Shown here piece by piece: positions 25,184 to 34,750 of a stretch of 64,000 bases of DNA. This DNA comes from Hyphomonas sp. Mor2. GTDB lineage: Bacteria > Pseudomonadota > Alphaproteobacteria > Caulobacterales > Hyphomonadaceae. The notes beneath the pieces were generated by a model. That model made no database searches, was not told the DNA's origin, and saw only the letters and a program-made list of their open reading frames with translations. Positions within the stretch are counted from its first letter, which is position 1; each line of letters starts with the position of its first letter. Both the position numbers and the translations under genes were made by a program. Where the stretch lies: contig NZ_CP017718.1 in NCBI RefSeq assembly GCF_001854405.1, positions 1,612,001 to 1,676,000 of the forward strand, given 5' to 3'.

Positions 25184-26578
25184 ATGCCTGATCTTGGTCG
25201 CTTGCTCATTGTCGAGGACACGCCGTCGCTCGCCCGAACGTACGAAGCCCATCTGCGACACGATTTCAGCGAAATCGTGATCGCCGACACAGGCGCAAAA
25301 GCCTTAGAAACCGTCGATGCCCAAGCCCCCGATTGCGTCCTGCTGGATTTGAAATTGCCTGATGCGGATGGATTGGATTTGCTCGATCGATGGATTGATC
25401 AAGGCCTGAAAGCACCGGTCATCGTCATCACGGCGAATGGTTCCATGTCCGTGGCCGTAGACGCGATGCGCCGCGGCGCCGTAGATTTCGTGGTCAAACC
25501 AACCACCAAGGATCGCCTGCGCGTTACCGCGCAAAACGCGGTCGAGAACTTTCAATTGAAAAAGGTGGTGGAGACATACGAAGCTGAGATCGACCGGTCC
25601 GACTTTTGCGGGATCATCGGCAAATCTCTAGTTATGCAGGGTGTCTTCAAATCCATCGAAGCCGCAGCGCCGTCCAAGGCCAGCGTGTTCATCACTGGGG
25701 AAACCGGCACGGGTAAGGAACTGATCGCGCGCGCAGTGCATGATCTCAGCCCACGCCGCAAAGCCAAGTTTGTGGCAATCAATTGCGGTGCGATCCCACG
25801 CGACCTTATTGAGAGTGAACTTTTCGGTCACGTGAAAGGTGCCTTCACCGGCGCCACTGCCGATCGCGCTGGTGCAGCGGAAATGGCTGAGAGCGGAACG
25901 CTCTTTCTCGATGAACTCGGAGAGATGCCAATCGAGCTTCAGCCAAAGCTGCTCCGGTTCCTGCAACTCGGTGAGTATCAACGGGTTGGTGACAGCAAGG
26001 TTCGCAAATCAAACATTCGCATCGTCGCCGCCACCAATCGCGACCCATTGCAAGCCGTGCGCGACGGCACCTTGCGCGAGGACCTCTATTACAGGCTGCA
26101 TGTCATCCCCGTCGCGCTCCCGGCCCTACGTGAACGAAGCGCCGATATCCTGCTCCTGGCAGAGAGCTTCCTGGCGCGATACGCCAGCGAAGAAGGTAAA
26201 ACATTCAGCGGTTTCACCCGCGATGCCGAAGAATGGCTCATCTCTCATTCCTGGCCTGGCAATGTCCGGGAGCTAGAGAACCTCATCCGGCAGATTGCCG
26301 TACTGAAGGATGGCGGACAGATCGGGCGCAGCGATATGCCAGTGTCGACAGCGTCACCACAATCATCGCCGACTTCATCCGAACCAACGGCCTCAACAAA
26401 CGTGTTAACCGCCGAGGTCTCTGAGCCCCAGTACGGCCTGGAACCTCTCTGGATGACCGAAAAGAAAGCCATCGAACGCGCCATCGCGCTCTGCCGTGGC
26501 AACATCGTCGCCGCGGCAAAGCAGTTGCAGATCAATCCGTCGACGATCTATCGCAAGAAGGCTTCCTGGAATGGTTGA
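25184..26578 (+). CDS. NtrC-family sigma54-dependent response regulator
   Basis: This 464-aa regulator has an N-terminal receiver (D55 in VLLDLKLPD, K105 in VVKP) and an AAA+ domain. The AAA+ domain shows Walker A GETGTGKE (172-179), the sigma54-contact motif GAFTGA (219-224), Walker B GTLFLDELGE and an R-finger region NVRELENLIR. The Fis-type HTH ends the protein (NIVAAAKQLQINPSTIYRK). It starts at the base after the kinase stop codon. The intact GAFTGA means it should activate sigma54 promoters, by analogy with LuxO-type relays. The EPS genes upstream are natural targets, but I found no convincing -24/-12 element there. Confidence 0.92.
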   Translation: MPDLGRLLIVEDTPSLARTYEAHLRHDFSEIVIADTGAKALETVDAQAPDCVLLDLKLPDADGLDLLDRWIDQGLKAPVIVITANGSMSVAVDAMRRGAVDFVVKPTTKDRLRVTAQNAVENFQLKKVVETYEAEIDRSDFCGIIGKSLVMQGVFKSIEAAAPSKASVFITGETGTGKELIARAVHDLSPRRKAKFVAINCGAIPRDLIESELFGHVKGAFTGATADRAGAAEMAESGTLFLDELGEMPIELQPKLLRFLQLGEYQRVGDSKVRKSNIRIVAATNRDPLQAVRDGTLREDLYYRLHVIPVALPALRERSADILLLAESFLARYASEEGKTFSGFTRDAEEWLISHSWPGNVRELENLIRQIAVLKDGGQIGRSDMPVSTASPQSSPTSSEPTASTNVLTAEVSEPQYGLEPLWMTEKKAIERAIALCRGNIVAAAKQLQINPSTIYRKKASWNG

Positions 26579-27151
26579 TCGCCGATGTCCGCACGCCCGC
26601 CGATTCTGGATACAGACTTGCGATAATGTACGGCGCTAACCCGCGGTGTTCGAAGTTAGGATCTAAGACACTATTCAGCACGAACGAGTTTCAGATTTAG
26701 CTGACATGCTAATGTCCGCTTTGGGTCATAAGCAGACGTAAGCCATCACTATGAGTTGGATAACGTATGGATTGGCACTAATGTAGCGGAACTGGGATTT
26801 GCTCATCCCTAGGTGCTGATCATGGTATCATAAAGCCAAGTTACGCCTACGATTCCCTATTCTTTCCAGTTCCTGAGGCGAGCAATGGTCCAAGTTTGTT
26901 CCACCAGTGACGCACACGAACATACGGCGCAACCGCCAACCGAGAGATTTCAAGTGACATAATAAGATAGCGGAACGGCTTCTTGGAGACCGGAGAATTA
27001 GGGTCGGGCGGTCTCAAGAGTTCTTAGTTCGGCTGTTACATCTCCGCAGGTTCAGCTGTGCCGCCAATCGAACTTGCCGAACTTGTCATCGCAAATTTGA
27101 CGGTGCACACTTCAATGAAGCTGTTCAATCAGTCGTTCCAGGGGGGTGCGG
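26579..27151. other. 573-nt intergenic region before the TIR gene
   Basis: No gene is seen. It contains one copy of the dispersed palindrome (26709-26741). Base composition becomes visibly more AT-rich here, marking the start of the accessory segment. Confidence 0.6.
26709..26741. repeat. REP-like palindrome, copy 1
   Basis: TGTCCGCTTTGGGTCATAAG followed by CAGACG forms an imperfect hairpin of the family whose consensus is GTCCGCTTT-gacgcc-GAAAGCGGAC. Confidence 0.6.
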
Positions 27152-30100
27152 ATGGCAGATGTTTTCGTAAGCTACAAGAGAGAAGATAAAGATAAAGTAG
27201 CGAGGTTGGTAGATTTACTCCGGGATTCTGGACTCTCTACATGGTGGGACCATGACATAGAGGCCGGTGCTCCATGGGAAACCACCATCGAAGAGAAACT
27301 CGCCGATGCATCAGTTTGTATTGTCGTTTGGTCGTCGACCTCTGTATCCAGTGAAAATGTGAAAGCAGAAGCGCGCCGAGCGCGCACCGATGGCAAACTA
27401 ATTCAAGTGTTCATCGAGGATTGTGACCCGCCCATTTTTTTTGGGGAGCGACAAGGTATCAATCTGACCGAATGGCGTGGTGAAACAAACGCTCCAGGTC
27501 CGCAGGATGTGATCGATGCCGCCTTGGCGATTCGCAGTGGGCGGAAACCAAAACCGGGCACCGGTTATGTTCCGAAACGTAACCGTTTTCGATGGGCCTT
27601 TCTGCTCACGCCATTTGTGGGCTTTCTGGGATTACCGATTCACCTCGACCTCGCACTCGTCTTCTACACAATTGCGATTTTTGCATCGGTGGTTGTGGCG
27701 TTCTCGGTTAGAAACCGATTGCGAATAATTGCGATCTTCGCGATGTTCGCGTGCTTGGTCGGAGGTGATTGGTGCCGATATGCATATCAGAACGACAGGT
27801 ACTATTTAGCGGATTGTGAATTATCTGACTTGGATTGTTACTATTCAAGTTCGTATGATTTTGCGCTTGGACCGGTCACTCTTCACCCCAACTTCGGTGG
27901 CGAAATCAGGCGCAACTATTTAGCATTGATCGCTGGAAAGTCTCGAATCGCTGAATCCCACTTTGTGCGGGCAAGCGTGGATGGTTCGGATGTACTGTTA
28001 TCGCCAAGCGAAACCGCTCATCTGAGGTACATGGATGGCGGCGATTCATCCGATGAGATACGGGTATCCTTCCAACCCTGGTCGGGTGCTTCACACGATA
28101 CGTATGGGTATAGTTCGTTGATCGTTTCGGTAGAGATGTCAATCGGGGAGAGACGTGACTGGCGCGAGCTATCAGTGATGGCGGGTCGACAATCTGATAG
28201 CAAATCTCACGACTACTTTCGACCCAATTTTCTGGCGTCAATCAACTTAGCCCCCCCGACCTACAACGCGCGTCGCTCGGACGAGAAAACGCTCGGTTTT
28301 TCTACCACAGTCAGCGACTGGAATGAACGACGCTCATGGGAACGCGCAGTCTTCAACGATGTCATGTTCAGACTGCACGCCAGCGATAGGTTTGAATCCA
28401 CACTAGCAGACTTATCGCAAAATCGAGGATCGATGTCGGAGATCGATAACGTTTTTTTAGATAGTCTCACGCTTTCATTTTGGTGTGCGCGTAGCATTCA
28501 TACAGCAAAACCACTTGCGTGCGCCCATGAGAGTAATCGGCTCGCAGAAACAATCCTTCGCCTCCAAGAAGAAACACTTCCAATACAGCATCAAGTCAAG
28601 CTCAAATTAAGTAGAGAGATCGTGGGTATCGTCGTGAAGGCGAACTGGCTGCTTTTCATAGAGGAGGTTCCATTCGAGGCGCCTGATTTTGCGGTCACAG
28701 AGGTCACCAGTTCAAGAGCACGATGGCGCAAAATAGACACGCTTATCGGTAATCAGTTTCCACTTTTGAGATCGACTCAAAAGTGGACGTCTGTTCCGTT
28801 CTCAGATGATATTCCGACCATTTCACCATTCGTTGAAGAGGCGGCGTTCCAAGAATACCTCAAAGGTGTTTCTCAGCTTCCGCGCGCCGACGCATTGCGA
28901 GTCCTGCTACCCATTCGACGCGATCTAGCGGATGAAATCCTTCGCACTGATCCCTTGGATTTATCGTTTGATGCTTTGTTTTCGATCGGTGAATCTGACT
29001 TGCAGACCTTAGATGCGTTCTTCGATGAAGATACTGGATTGCTCGATGCGAAGAATGTGCCCGCAACATACAGTTATTTGAGAACCATACTCACGAAAAT
29101 CGATCGATCGAGTGAAGTGCGGCGCAATTATGCTCGAGTCGATGCGGAAATCACTAGAATAGGTGGCAATGTGCCATCGCAGCTGCGTCGATCGCGACGA
29201 GATGTAGATAAACAAATACAATACGTTACAGCGCTGAGAACGTCAGTCGAGTGGTTAACACATAGGCTTGATCAAGGTACCCATTACACCGATTTTGTTG
29301 GTTTTCTGGAACTTGAAGAAGTGCACGAAATCGTCTTGCCTAAGAAGCTGAGTTGGTTGAGTGACACGCTACGAGCATTATCAGTGTCCTTGACCGATTT
29401 TGGCATGCAAGAACCTGCTGAATGCCTTTCTTCGATTTCGCAAACTATCGATTCAGCAGCAAGTTGGACTTCATCTTTAACCGAAGTATTGCGCGAAGGA
29501 GATTGGGACCTCGATACGACTGAGGAAGCATACTCAGAATTTGGAGACGAATTGGCCGCCTGCAACGGGATGGAACAATTTTTCTACGAAGACGAAATTG
29601 ATACGGACGAGCTTGATCCACTCGTCCTGAGTTATGTTTTCGAGAACCCTGTTATTACGAATGCGGGTGCGTACATGAGCGACGATTCTGCCAGCGACTC
29701 CCTAGTTTCATCCAAACAACACGTTGTGTCGTTCTTATTGGACAATGTTGCCGGGATCGCGGAGGCGCTACGATGGCTTGCAGGAGACGAAGATGCAGTG
29801 ACGGAATGGTCATCAGGCCCATTTTCCGATGACTTTCCAGTCCTAACACCGGCCGACCTCATTCAGACCGCGGATTCACTTTGCGCACAATGGCGGGAAC
29901 CGTTTTGGGCGTATTCGGAGATTGACAACTCCGATATCGGATGGCGACGGTTGCCACTATTTTTTACATTATTGAATACGTCTCGCGTTTGTTCGCAACA
30001 ACCAGATCCAATCATTCTGAGGCATCTGAATTCGTTGTTCGGAGACGAAATTGTATCCCTTTACTTGGGAATTCACTCAAGGCCCGAAGGGCGTTTGATC

Positions 30101-32365
30101 TCGCTAAATGGTGCCGGCGACGGCGTTCTTGACGACTTGGAAAACGCACCATTTTGGACAATCGCGGAAGCAGGTCGATACGCTCGTCTGAGTCTGCACG
30201 AAAAATCAAGCGAACGTTGGCGACGATTCTTCGCGCCACAAGGATTTGGTAAATCTTCTGCTCGGTACACCGATACGTGCACCGAGATACCAGAATCTGA
30301 ATCGGCAGGTGCTGTCGATGTCAAAGATGTTTGCGTTGATCACGACGCAAAACAAATGGTCTCTCTTCTAATCGGTTTCCTGCAATCCAGATCTCAGGTG
30401 GGATGGCTTAGCGAGACAACAAGCGCGCGTGAGCTATTTTTGCAACCCGTACTATATGATATAGACGAAGACGAACACTGGGAGCATCTACCTTCCATTC
30501 CCCGCGCATTCGAGCATCTACAGTTTGCAATCGGATCTGATATCCTGCAGCCCATTGCTCCGGCCCTTCTGGATGAACCGGCTGAGGTAGAATTTGGAGC
30601 ACTCGAAGAAGCGTTCGATGGAGTGGTTCTTAATGCATGGGAGTCCGAAATGTATTGGGCTTCAGTGCATTCAGTTTTCTTTCCACACAATGTTGAGCTT
30701 TCGTTGCGCGCCTTGGAGGCCATAGAAGCCGATCGCTTACGAACCGGCATTCCGGCGGTTCGATACACCCAGCTTCTTTTGGCCAATCAGAGACTGGAAG
30801 ACGCCAGCGAGATTGCTGCGGGCCTGCTCGAACGGTACCATCAATCAGACTCTAATGAGGTTCGAGAAATCTATCTGGAAAACGCTCGCCAGGTTCTTAT
30901 TCGGTCAGGAAGCTGCATCGAATGCTTACAGGAACTGGCTCCGAAATTTTTGTCGATCTTAGACAGAAAGGACGACAATCGGGAATCTAGTGCGTTTGAT
31001 CTCACTGCACGAAGAGAAGTTTCGCTATTGTGTATTCGGACCGGCGACGAACGGTTAACTGAGCTTATCAGGGAAACAAGCGAAACCGCGCTCGCTAAAT
31101 CGCTTGCCTACAGCTCAAGGGACTTGAAACTGTACGCTGAAAACTACCGATCAGGCGTCCCAACGCGATTCGAGGTCGCAGCCATCAATGCCGCCGAAGT
31201 TCGAAAAAATTATGCCCACCTACCAGCGAGTGTCGCGGCTCTCGAGACTCTAGAAAATCTAACTGATGAAGCCCAGCCGTTCCCATGGCCGGAAACTCGT
31301 AATCTGGTCGCTGATTTGGCGATCGCTGCCGGTCCGGACGGCGAAGCGTTTAATGAAATCTGGGCTGAGAAGCAAAAAGATGAAGTTGTTCGTTCTATTG
31401 CTTCAGAGGCCGGTCCGGACGCTCGGTCAGCATATCTGACATACGTACTGCTCGAGGAGGTGGAAGGCGAGACTTCTGCTGAATGGGCGAGCCAACTCTC
31501 AACCAGTTTTGTCGAGCGAGTTTCTCAGAATTTTGATGAGGGCTCATACTCGGTGGATCCGTTCGAAGTTGAGTACCGAATGGCTTCTCGAATAGAGAAC
31601 CCGCCAGCCGTCGGCTCCGAGCGAATCGTGGATTATCTGCACAGTGAAGAGTTCATTTTGTCTGATCACGAAGAATGCCTGAGGAGTTCGTCTGCATGTG
31701 CGATCGGCTTAACAGTTCTTGGTCGCATGGTTTTGTCACATGAAGAAAATTTGGGGCTTATCACGCCGCGGAATCGCGAAGCCGTTTTGGAGTACTTGCG
31801 GAAAACGGTATGGTCAAAGCCGATTTTCCTAGACTACGCTCAACTGATCTTGATTTCCGAAGCCAGTATGAATCCTTTGGAAGCTTTGACTCTGCTGCTG
31901 GATCAATCTGGATTGGCTTCTGATGAAAGCGAACTCAATCTGGATCGTACAGCCACGTCGTTAAGATTCATCGTCGACGAACTGGAGCGGTTCGATAGCG
32001 AGTGGAAAAGCTTGGAGGAGTTGAATTCCAGCAAAGCCGTGGACGATTTAGATGAGTTAGTGCAAAACAAGCGAAAGATCCTGAAATTGATCGATCTAGT
32101 CTTGCTCGATTATCTACGTGTCGAACTCGAGCAAAATTGCTGCGGACCAGTCTCAGAGTCTACGATAATTCTCTCTGAGCTAATTGATGCACGAGTATCC
32201 GCCGGTGATGAATGTGAGTGGCTGAAAGCAATCGGACCAGAGCCTGCGATGTTTCTGTTCAACTCATCGGCGAAAGGTCAGAACTTCGCAGGGTATGAAA
32301 ACGAAGAAGTACTCTCGATCTGGGCAAGGGCTCCTGAGCAACATTGTGGCGATTTCGGGGATTAA
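27152..32365 (+). CDS. giant TIR-domain membrane protein with predicted periplasmic ectodomain
   Basis: This 1737-aa protein begins with a TIR domain (residues 1-110): DVFVSYKREDKDKVARLVDL, WWDHDIEAGAPWE, then VVWSSTSVSSENVKAEARRA, in which E73 is at the position of the NADase catalytic Glu. Residues about 148-205 form three hydrophobic segments. Basic residues precede TM1 (PKRNRFR) and lie between TM2 and TM3 (RNRLR), so TIR should be cytoplasmic and the remaining 1500 residues periplasmic. That part is acidic, largely helical, has many Cys including close pairs (for example CELSDLDC and CIEC) and matches no family I know. The ATG at 27152 follows AGGGGGG. It appears to be a single-gene unit of lower GC than the EPS locus. 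Roles in defence or signalling are inference only. Confidence 0.8.
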   Translation: MADVFVSYKREDKDKVARLVDLLRDSGLSTWWDHDIEAGAPWETTIEEKLADASVCIVVWSSTSVSSENVKAEARRARTDGKLIQVFIEDCDPPIFFGERQGINLTEWRGETNAPGPQDVIDAALAIRSGRKPKPGTGYVPKRNRFRWAFLLTPFVGFLGLPIHLDLALVFYTIAIFASVVVAFSVRNRLRIIAIFAMFACLVGGDWCRYAYQNDRYYLADCELSDLDCYYSSSYDFALGPVTLHPNFGGEIRRNYLALIAGKSRIAESHFVRASVDGSDVLLSPSETAHLRYMDGGDSSDEIRVSFQPWSGASHDTYGYSSLIVSVEMSIGERRDWRELSVMAGRQSDSKSHDYFRPNFLASINLAPPTYNARRSDEKTLGFSTTVSDWNERRSWERAVFNDVMFRLHASDRFESTLADLSQNRGSMSEIDNVFLDSLTLSFWCARSIHTAKPLACAHESNRLAETILRLQEETLPIQHQVKLKLSREIVGIVVKANWLLFIEEVPFEAPDFAVTEVTSSRARWRKIDTLIGNQFPLLRSTQKWTSVPFSDDIPTISPFVEEAAFQEYLKGVSQLPRADALRVLLPIRRDLADEILRTDPLDLSFDALFSIGESDLQTLDAFFDEDTGLLDAKNVPATYSYLRTILTKIDRSSEVRRNYARVDAEITRIGGNVPSQLRRSRRDVDKQIQYVTALRTSVEWLTHRLDQGTHYTDFVGFLELEEVHEIVLPKKLSWLSDTLRALSVSLTDFGMQEPAECLSSISQTIDSAASWTSSLTEVLREGDWDLDTTEEAYSEFGDELAACNGMEQFFYEDEIDTDELDPLVLSYVFENPVITNAGAYMSDDSASDSLVSSKQHVVSFLLDNVAGIAEALRWLAGDEDAVTEWSSGPFSDDFPVLTPADLIQTADSLCAQWREPFWAYSEIDNSDIGWRRLPLFFTLLNTSRVCSQQPDPIILRHLNSLFGDEIVSLYLGIHSRPEGRLISLNGAGDGVLDDLENAPFWTIAEAGRYARLSLHEKSSERWRRFFAPQGFGKSSARYTDTCTEIPESESAGAVDVKDVCVDHDAKQMVSLLIGFLQSRSQVGWLSETTSARELFLQPVLYDIDEDEHWEHLPSIPRAFEHLQFAIGSDILQPIAPALLDEPAEVEFGALEEAFDGVVLNAWESEMYWASVHSVFFPHNVELSLRALEAIEADRLRTGIPAVRYTQLLLANQRLEDASEIAAGLLERYHQSDSNEVREIYLENARQVLIRSGSCIECLQELAPKFLSILDRKDDNRESSAFDLTARREVSLLCIRTGDERLTELIRETSETALAKSLAYSSRDLKLYAENYRSGVPTRFEVAAINAAEVRKNYAHLPASVAALETLENLTDEAQPFPWPETRNLVADLAIAAGPDGEAFNEIWAEKQKDEVVRSIASEAGPDARSAYLTYVLLEEVEGETSAEWASQLSTSFVERVSQNFDEGSYSVDPFEVEYRMASRIENPPAVGSERIVDYLHSEEFILSDHEECLRSSSACAIGLTVLGRMVLSHEENLGLITPRNREAVLEYLRKTVWSKPIFLDYAQLILISEASMNPLEALTLLLDQSGLASDESELNLDRTATSLRFIVDELERFDSEWKSLEELNSSKAVDDLDELVQNKRKILKLIDLVLLDYLRVELEQNCCGPVSESTIILSELIDARVSAGDECEWLKAIGPEPAMFLFNSSAKGQNFAGYENEEVLSIWARAPEQHCGDFGD

Positions 32366-32540
32366 TCTGACTCTACAAGTCAACTCGCCGAAATAGAACC
32401 GACTTTAGCTAGCGATAATGCCCTATTGCCGGGGCTGATTGGGTCGCTAATGCCTTTATGAATCTGGTGATCCGGCTATTTGTTCTACGCTGGACACGAC
32501 TTTCTGCATCTGGGGTAAAAACAAGGAGCACTATCCCAAT

Positions 32541-33041
32541 TCAGTAATCTATCTCGCTGATCTGAACGACGGCGGATCCTCTCGATTCCTTGCTGATAGA
32601 TCCAACCCAAACGTCGTATCGGCCGGGTTTTGCGTCAGTGAGCGCGATTTTTGCATTCAGAAACAGGCCGGAATCGTCATCGCATAGCCAGTTCGACCAG
32701 GGGTCCTTAATCACCAATGTTGTATCATGATCAGAATCCACTTTGATTGTGAGCGGTTTGGGTTCGGAAGCGTTCCAGTGAAGCTTAATGTCGGGTTCTA
32801 CCGAGATAAAGCCTCGGCATGACGGGCCGCCTATCGAAGTTCTGGCGCTTACCTCGCCTCCAATTACCACATTAACTGAATACGGATCAGGTATGAATCC
32901 CGGCTCAAGACGGTGGGATCCATGTTCAGGTGCAGATCTATAATCGGGAAGCAGGTACTGTGCAGTGCTGGGAAGTGCCAATGATAAATAGCAGAGCATT
33001 GGATAGACCAAGATCTTTGTTCCAAATCCAATTTGCTTCAT
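32541..33041 (-). CDS. secreted protein with PPC-like beta-sandwich
   Basis: This 166-aa exported protein has a signal peptide ending near PSTAQ. The region after residue 60 resembles bacterial pre-peptidase C-terminal-like domains: LTIKVDSDHDTTLVIKDP, WLCDDDSGLFLNAKI and PGRYDVWVGS. Such domains are usually cell-envelope modules. Three Cys are present, one in the acidic CDDDSG loop. The ATG at 33041 is supported by AAGGAA 8 nt upstream; a TTG codon 3 nt earlier is less likely. The gene is alone, facing the TIR gene end to end. Function is unknown. Confidence 0.7.
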   Translation of the reverse strand: MKQIGFGTKILVYPMLCYLSLALPSTAQYLLPDYRSAPEHGSHRLEPGFIPDPYSVNVVIGGEVSARTSIGGPSCRGFISVEPDIKLHWNASEPKPLTIKVDSDHDTTLVIKDPWSNWLCDDDSGLFLNAKIALTDAKPGRYDVWVGSISKESRGSAVVQISEIDY

Positions 33042-33216
33042 CAAAATGGTTCCTTTCTGGAAAGTAGATGCATCATTGATTCAGTTGAGTTCTTTCTACC
33101 ACCCGCATGAGTCAATGACTCCGTAGGAACCATATCACGTTTGTAGGTGAATATCATGTGCGACCTTACGCTGGTAGAACCATAATTGGGATTTTTCGTA
33201 TATAACCGGGCGTATT

Positions 33217-33248
33217 ACGTCCCCTCCGACGCCGAAAGCGGACACGGA
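33217..33248. repeat. REP-like palindrome, copy 2
   Basis: The right arm GACGCCGAAAGCGGAC is intact, while the left arm is degenerate (GTCCCCTCC). It lies just beyond the end of the alpha/beta hydrolase gene. Confidence 0.55.
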
Positions 33249-33251
33249 AAA

Positions 33252-33947
33252 CTACCTTTGCTGAGTTCTATCCAGAAAATCAGCCACGATTGCAGAGCAC
33301 TCCTCAGGCTTGGCTTGCAAGATAAAGTGCGGACCTTCGACATTCACGACGCCGAGTGCGGGGTTCAATCGGCTCATCTCTTTAGCGGCCCCCCTTGAAA
33401 CCAATCGATCGTGGGATGGGCGGATGTACAGCATCGGTACGTCCAAACCGGTGAACCGCCAAATCTCGTCCGCTCTCATCGCTTGACGAATACGGTATGC
33501 AAGGACTTTCGAAGAAACTGCGCGCACTGATTTAACTAGCAGTGCATTGAGTTCTCTGGTGCTCCACTTGCCGAACGTGATTGGCGTGGCGAGTTTCAGT
33601 AGAGTCGGAGAATTGGCGGGTGTTAAATTCGCGAAGCTGGCAATTGCGCTCGGGAAGTACGAAGGCTTCTTCACAAACGATGCGGCAAAAATAACTGCTT
33701 GCAGGCCTCTCGGTTTCTCCGCCGCCAAGCGCGTCGCTATCGGTCCAGAGAATGACTCCGCGAGCAGACAAAACGGTGTGTCTGCAGGAAGATCCGCAGA
33801 GACCAGTTTGGAGAGATCGTCGTAACTCAGCACTTCGTTCTTTGGATAGCTGACGACATGGACATTGTGCACTTCGCCAAGGTGCGCAGCAATGTCTGCC
33901 AACATGTCACCTGTTCCATCAAGACCAGGCAGAATTATTACATCCAT
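33252..33947 (-). CDS. alpha/beta hydrolase
   Basis: This 231-aa cytoplasmic hydrolase starts MDVIILPGLDGTGD, the oxyanion-hole strand. The nucleophile is the Ser in LLAESFSGP, the acid is probably the Asp in RPSHDRLVS, and the catalytic His is in VEGPHFILQ near the end. An in-frame upstream start at 33986 would add an unrelated tail, so 33947 is preferred. A lid of about 60 residues lies in the middle (FANLTPANSP onward). The substrate is not predictable. It is a single gene bracketed by REP-like palindromes at 33217 and 34003. Confidence 0.8.
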   Translation of the reverse strand: MDVIILPGLDGTGDMLADIAAHLGEVHNVHVVSYPKNEVLSYDDLSKLVSADLPADTPFCLLAESFSGPIATRLAAEKPRGLQAVIFAASFVKKPSYFPSAIASFANLTPANSPTLLKLATPITFGKWSTRELNALLVKSVRAVSSKVLAYRIRQAMRADEIWRFTGLDVPMLYIRPSHDRLVSRGAAKEMSRLNPALGVVNVEGPHFILQAKPEECSAIVADFLDRTQQR

Positions 33948-34002
33948 TGGAATTGTACCTTCGAACCAATCCTCGGAGTATCGCAATCACAAGAGAATGG
34001 CC

Positions 34003-34033
34003 AACGTCCGCTTTGCCGCCGAAAGCAGACGTC
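34003..34033. repeat. REP-like palindrome, copy 3
   Basis: GTCCGCTTTGCCGCCGAAAG followed by CAGAC forms a hairpin with 8-9-bp arms, between the hydrolase and the TonB-domain gene. Confidence 0.65.
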
Positions 34034-34123
34034 TCCTCTTGGGTATTAGCCGCAACTCACGCGAACTTGCGAAACTAGAACCTCTCTAATAAGCTCATGA
34101 TCGGCCGCGTTTAGAGGACGCCA

Positions 34124-34750
34124 ATGTTGAGGTTCATCTCTCGTACGATCGTGATGGGTGCAGGATCAGCGCTTTTGATGATCGCCGCGGCGAGCGCGGA
34201 TTGTATCGACCCGTACAAACCTGCAATCGAACGAACAGAGCTATCGACCAATCTTAATTCGTACGCTGAAGAGTCGGAGATTTGCATCACCGAGAAAGCC
34301 GAGTTCTGCGACCACTGCGTCGCCGGCTACAAACACAAATGTGAAGGTGGGTGGTGGCAACCGCAGATGCACTTGAGCTGTAGTGCCAATGCGGCTGAAA
34401 ATGATCAAGCAGCCGCAATTCAGACGCCGTCACCTGACACGCGGACAACAGATTACTCCGCGTTGAAAGCCGATCGATCGAAAGGCCCTTTCATCATTGC
34501 GACGGCGCAGCCCGTTTATCCTATCCGCGCGATCAGTCGAGGCGTCCACGGACAGGTGCTCGTGGAGTATCGAGTAAGTGCGCAGGGTTTACCCTACAAC
34601 GTTCAGGTTGTTCGAACCGCGAGCGACCTTCTGAATGAAGCTGCTATTAGCGCCATGCAACAGTTTCGTTTCGATCCGGCGTTGGATCGACATGGGCGTC
34701 CTATCGACAGCCACAAACTCGAGTACACGTTCACATTTGAACTTCAATAA
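34124..34750 (+). CDS. secreted protein with TonB C-terminal domain
   Basis: This 208-aa protein has an N-terminal signal sequence (ALLMIAAASA), a Cys-rich middle part (about residues 26-90, with CITEKAEFCDHC and GGWWQPQMHLSC), and a C-terminal TonB-like domain from about 120. The TonB-like domain shows PVYPIRAISRGVHGQVLVEYRVSAQG, then LNEAAISAMQQFRFDPA. True TonB proteins keep an uncleaved N-terminal anchor and a Pro-rich spacer; neither is obvious here. It may be a TonB-fold periplasmic protein rather than an energy transducer. GAGGACG lies just upstream of the ATG. Confidence 0.75.
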   Translation: MLRFISRTIVMGAGSALLMIAAASADCIDPYKPAIERTELSTNLNSYAEESEICITEKAEFCDHCVAGYKHKCEGGWWQPQMHLSCSANAAENDQAAAIQTPSPDTRTTDYSALKADRSKGPFIIATAQPVYPIRAISRGVHGQVLVEYRVSAQGLPYNVQVVRTASDLLNEAAISAMQQFRFDPALDRHGRPIDSHKLEYTFTFELQ

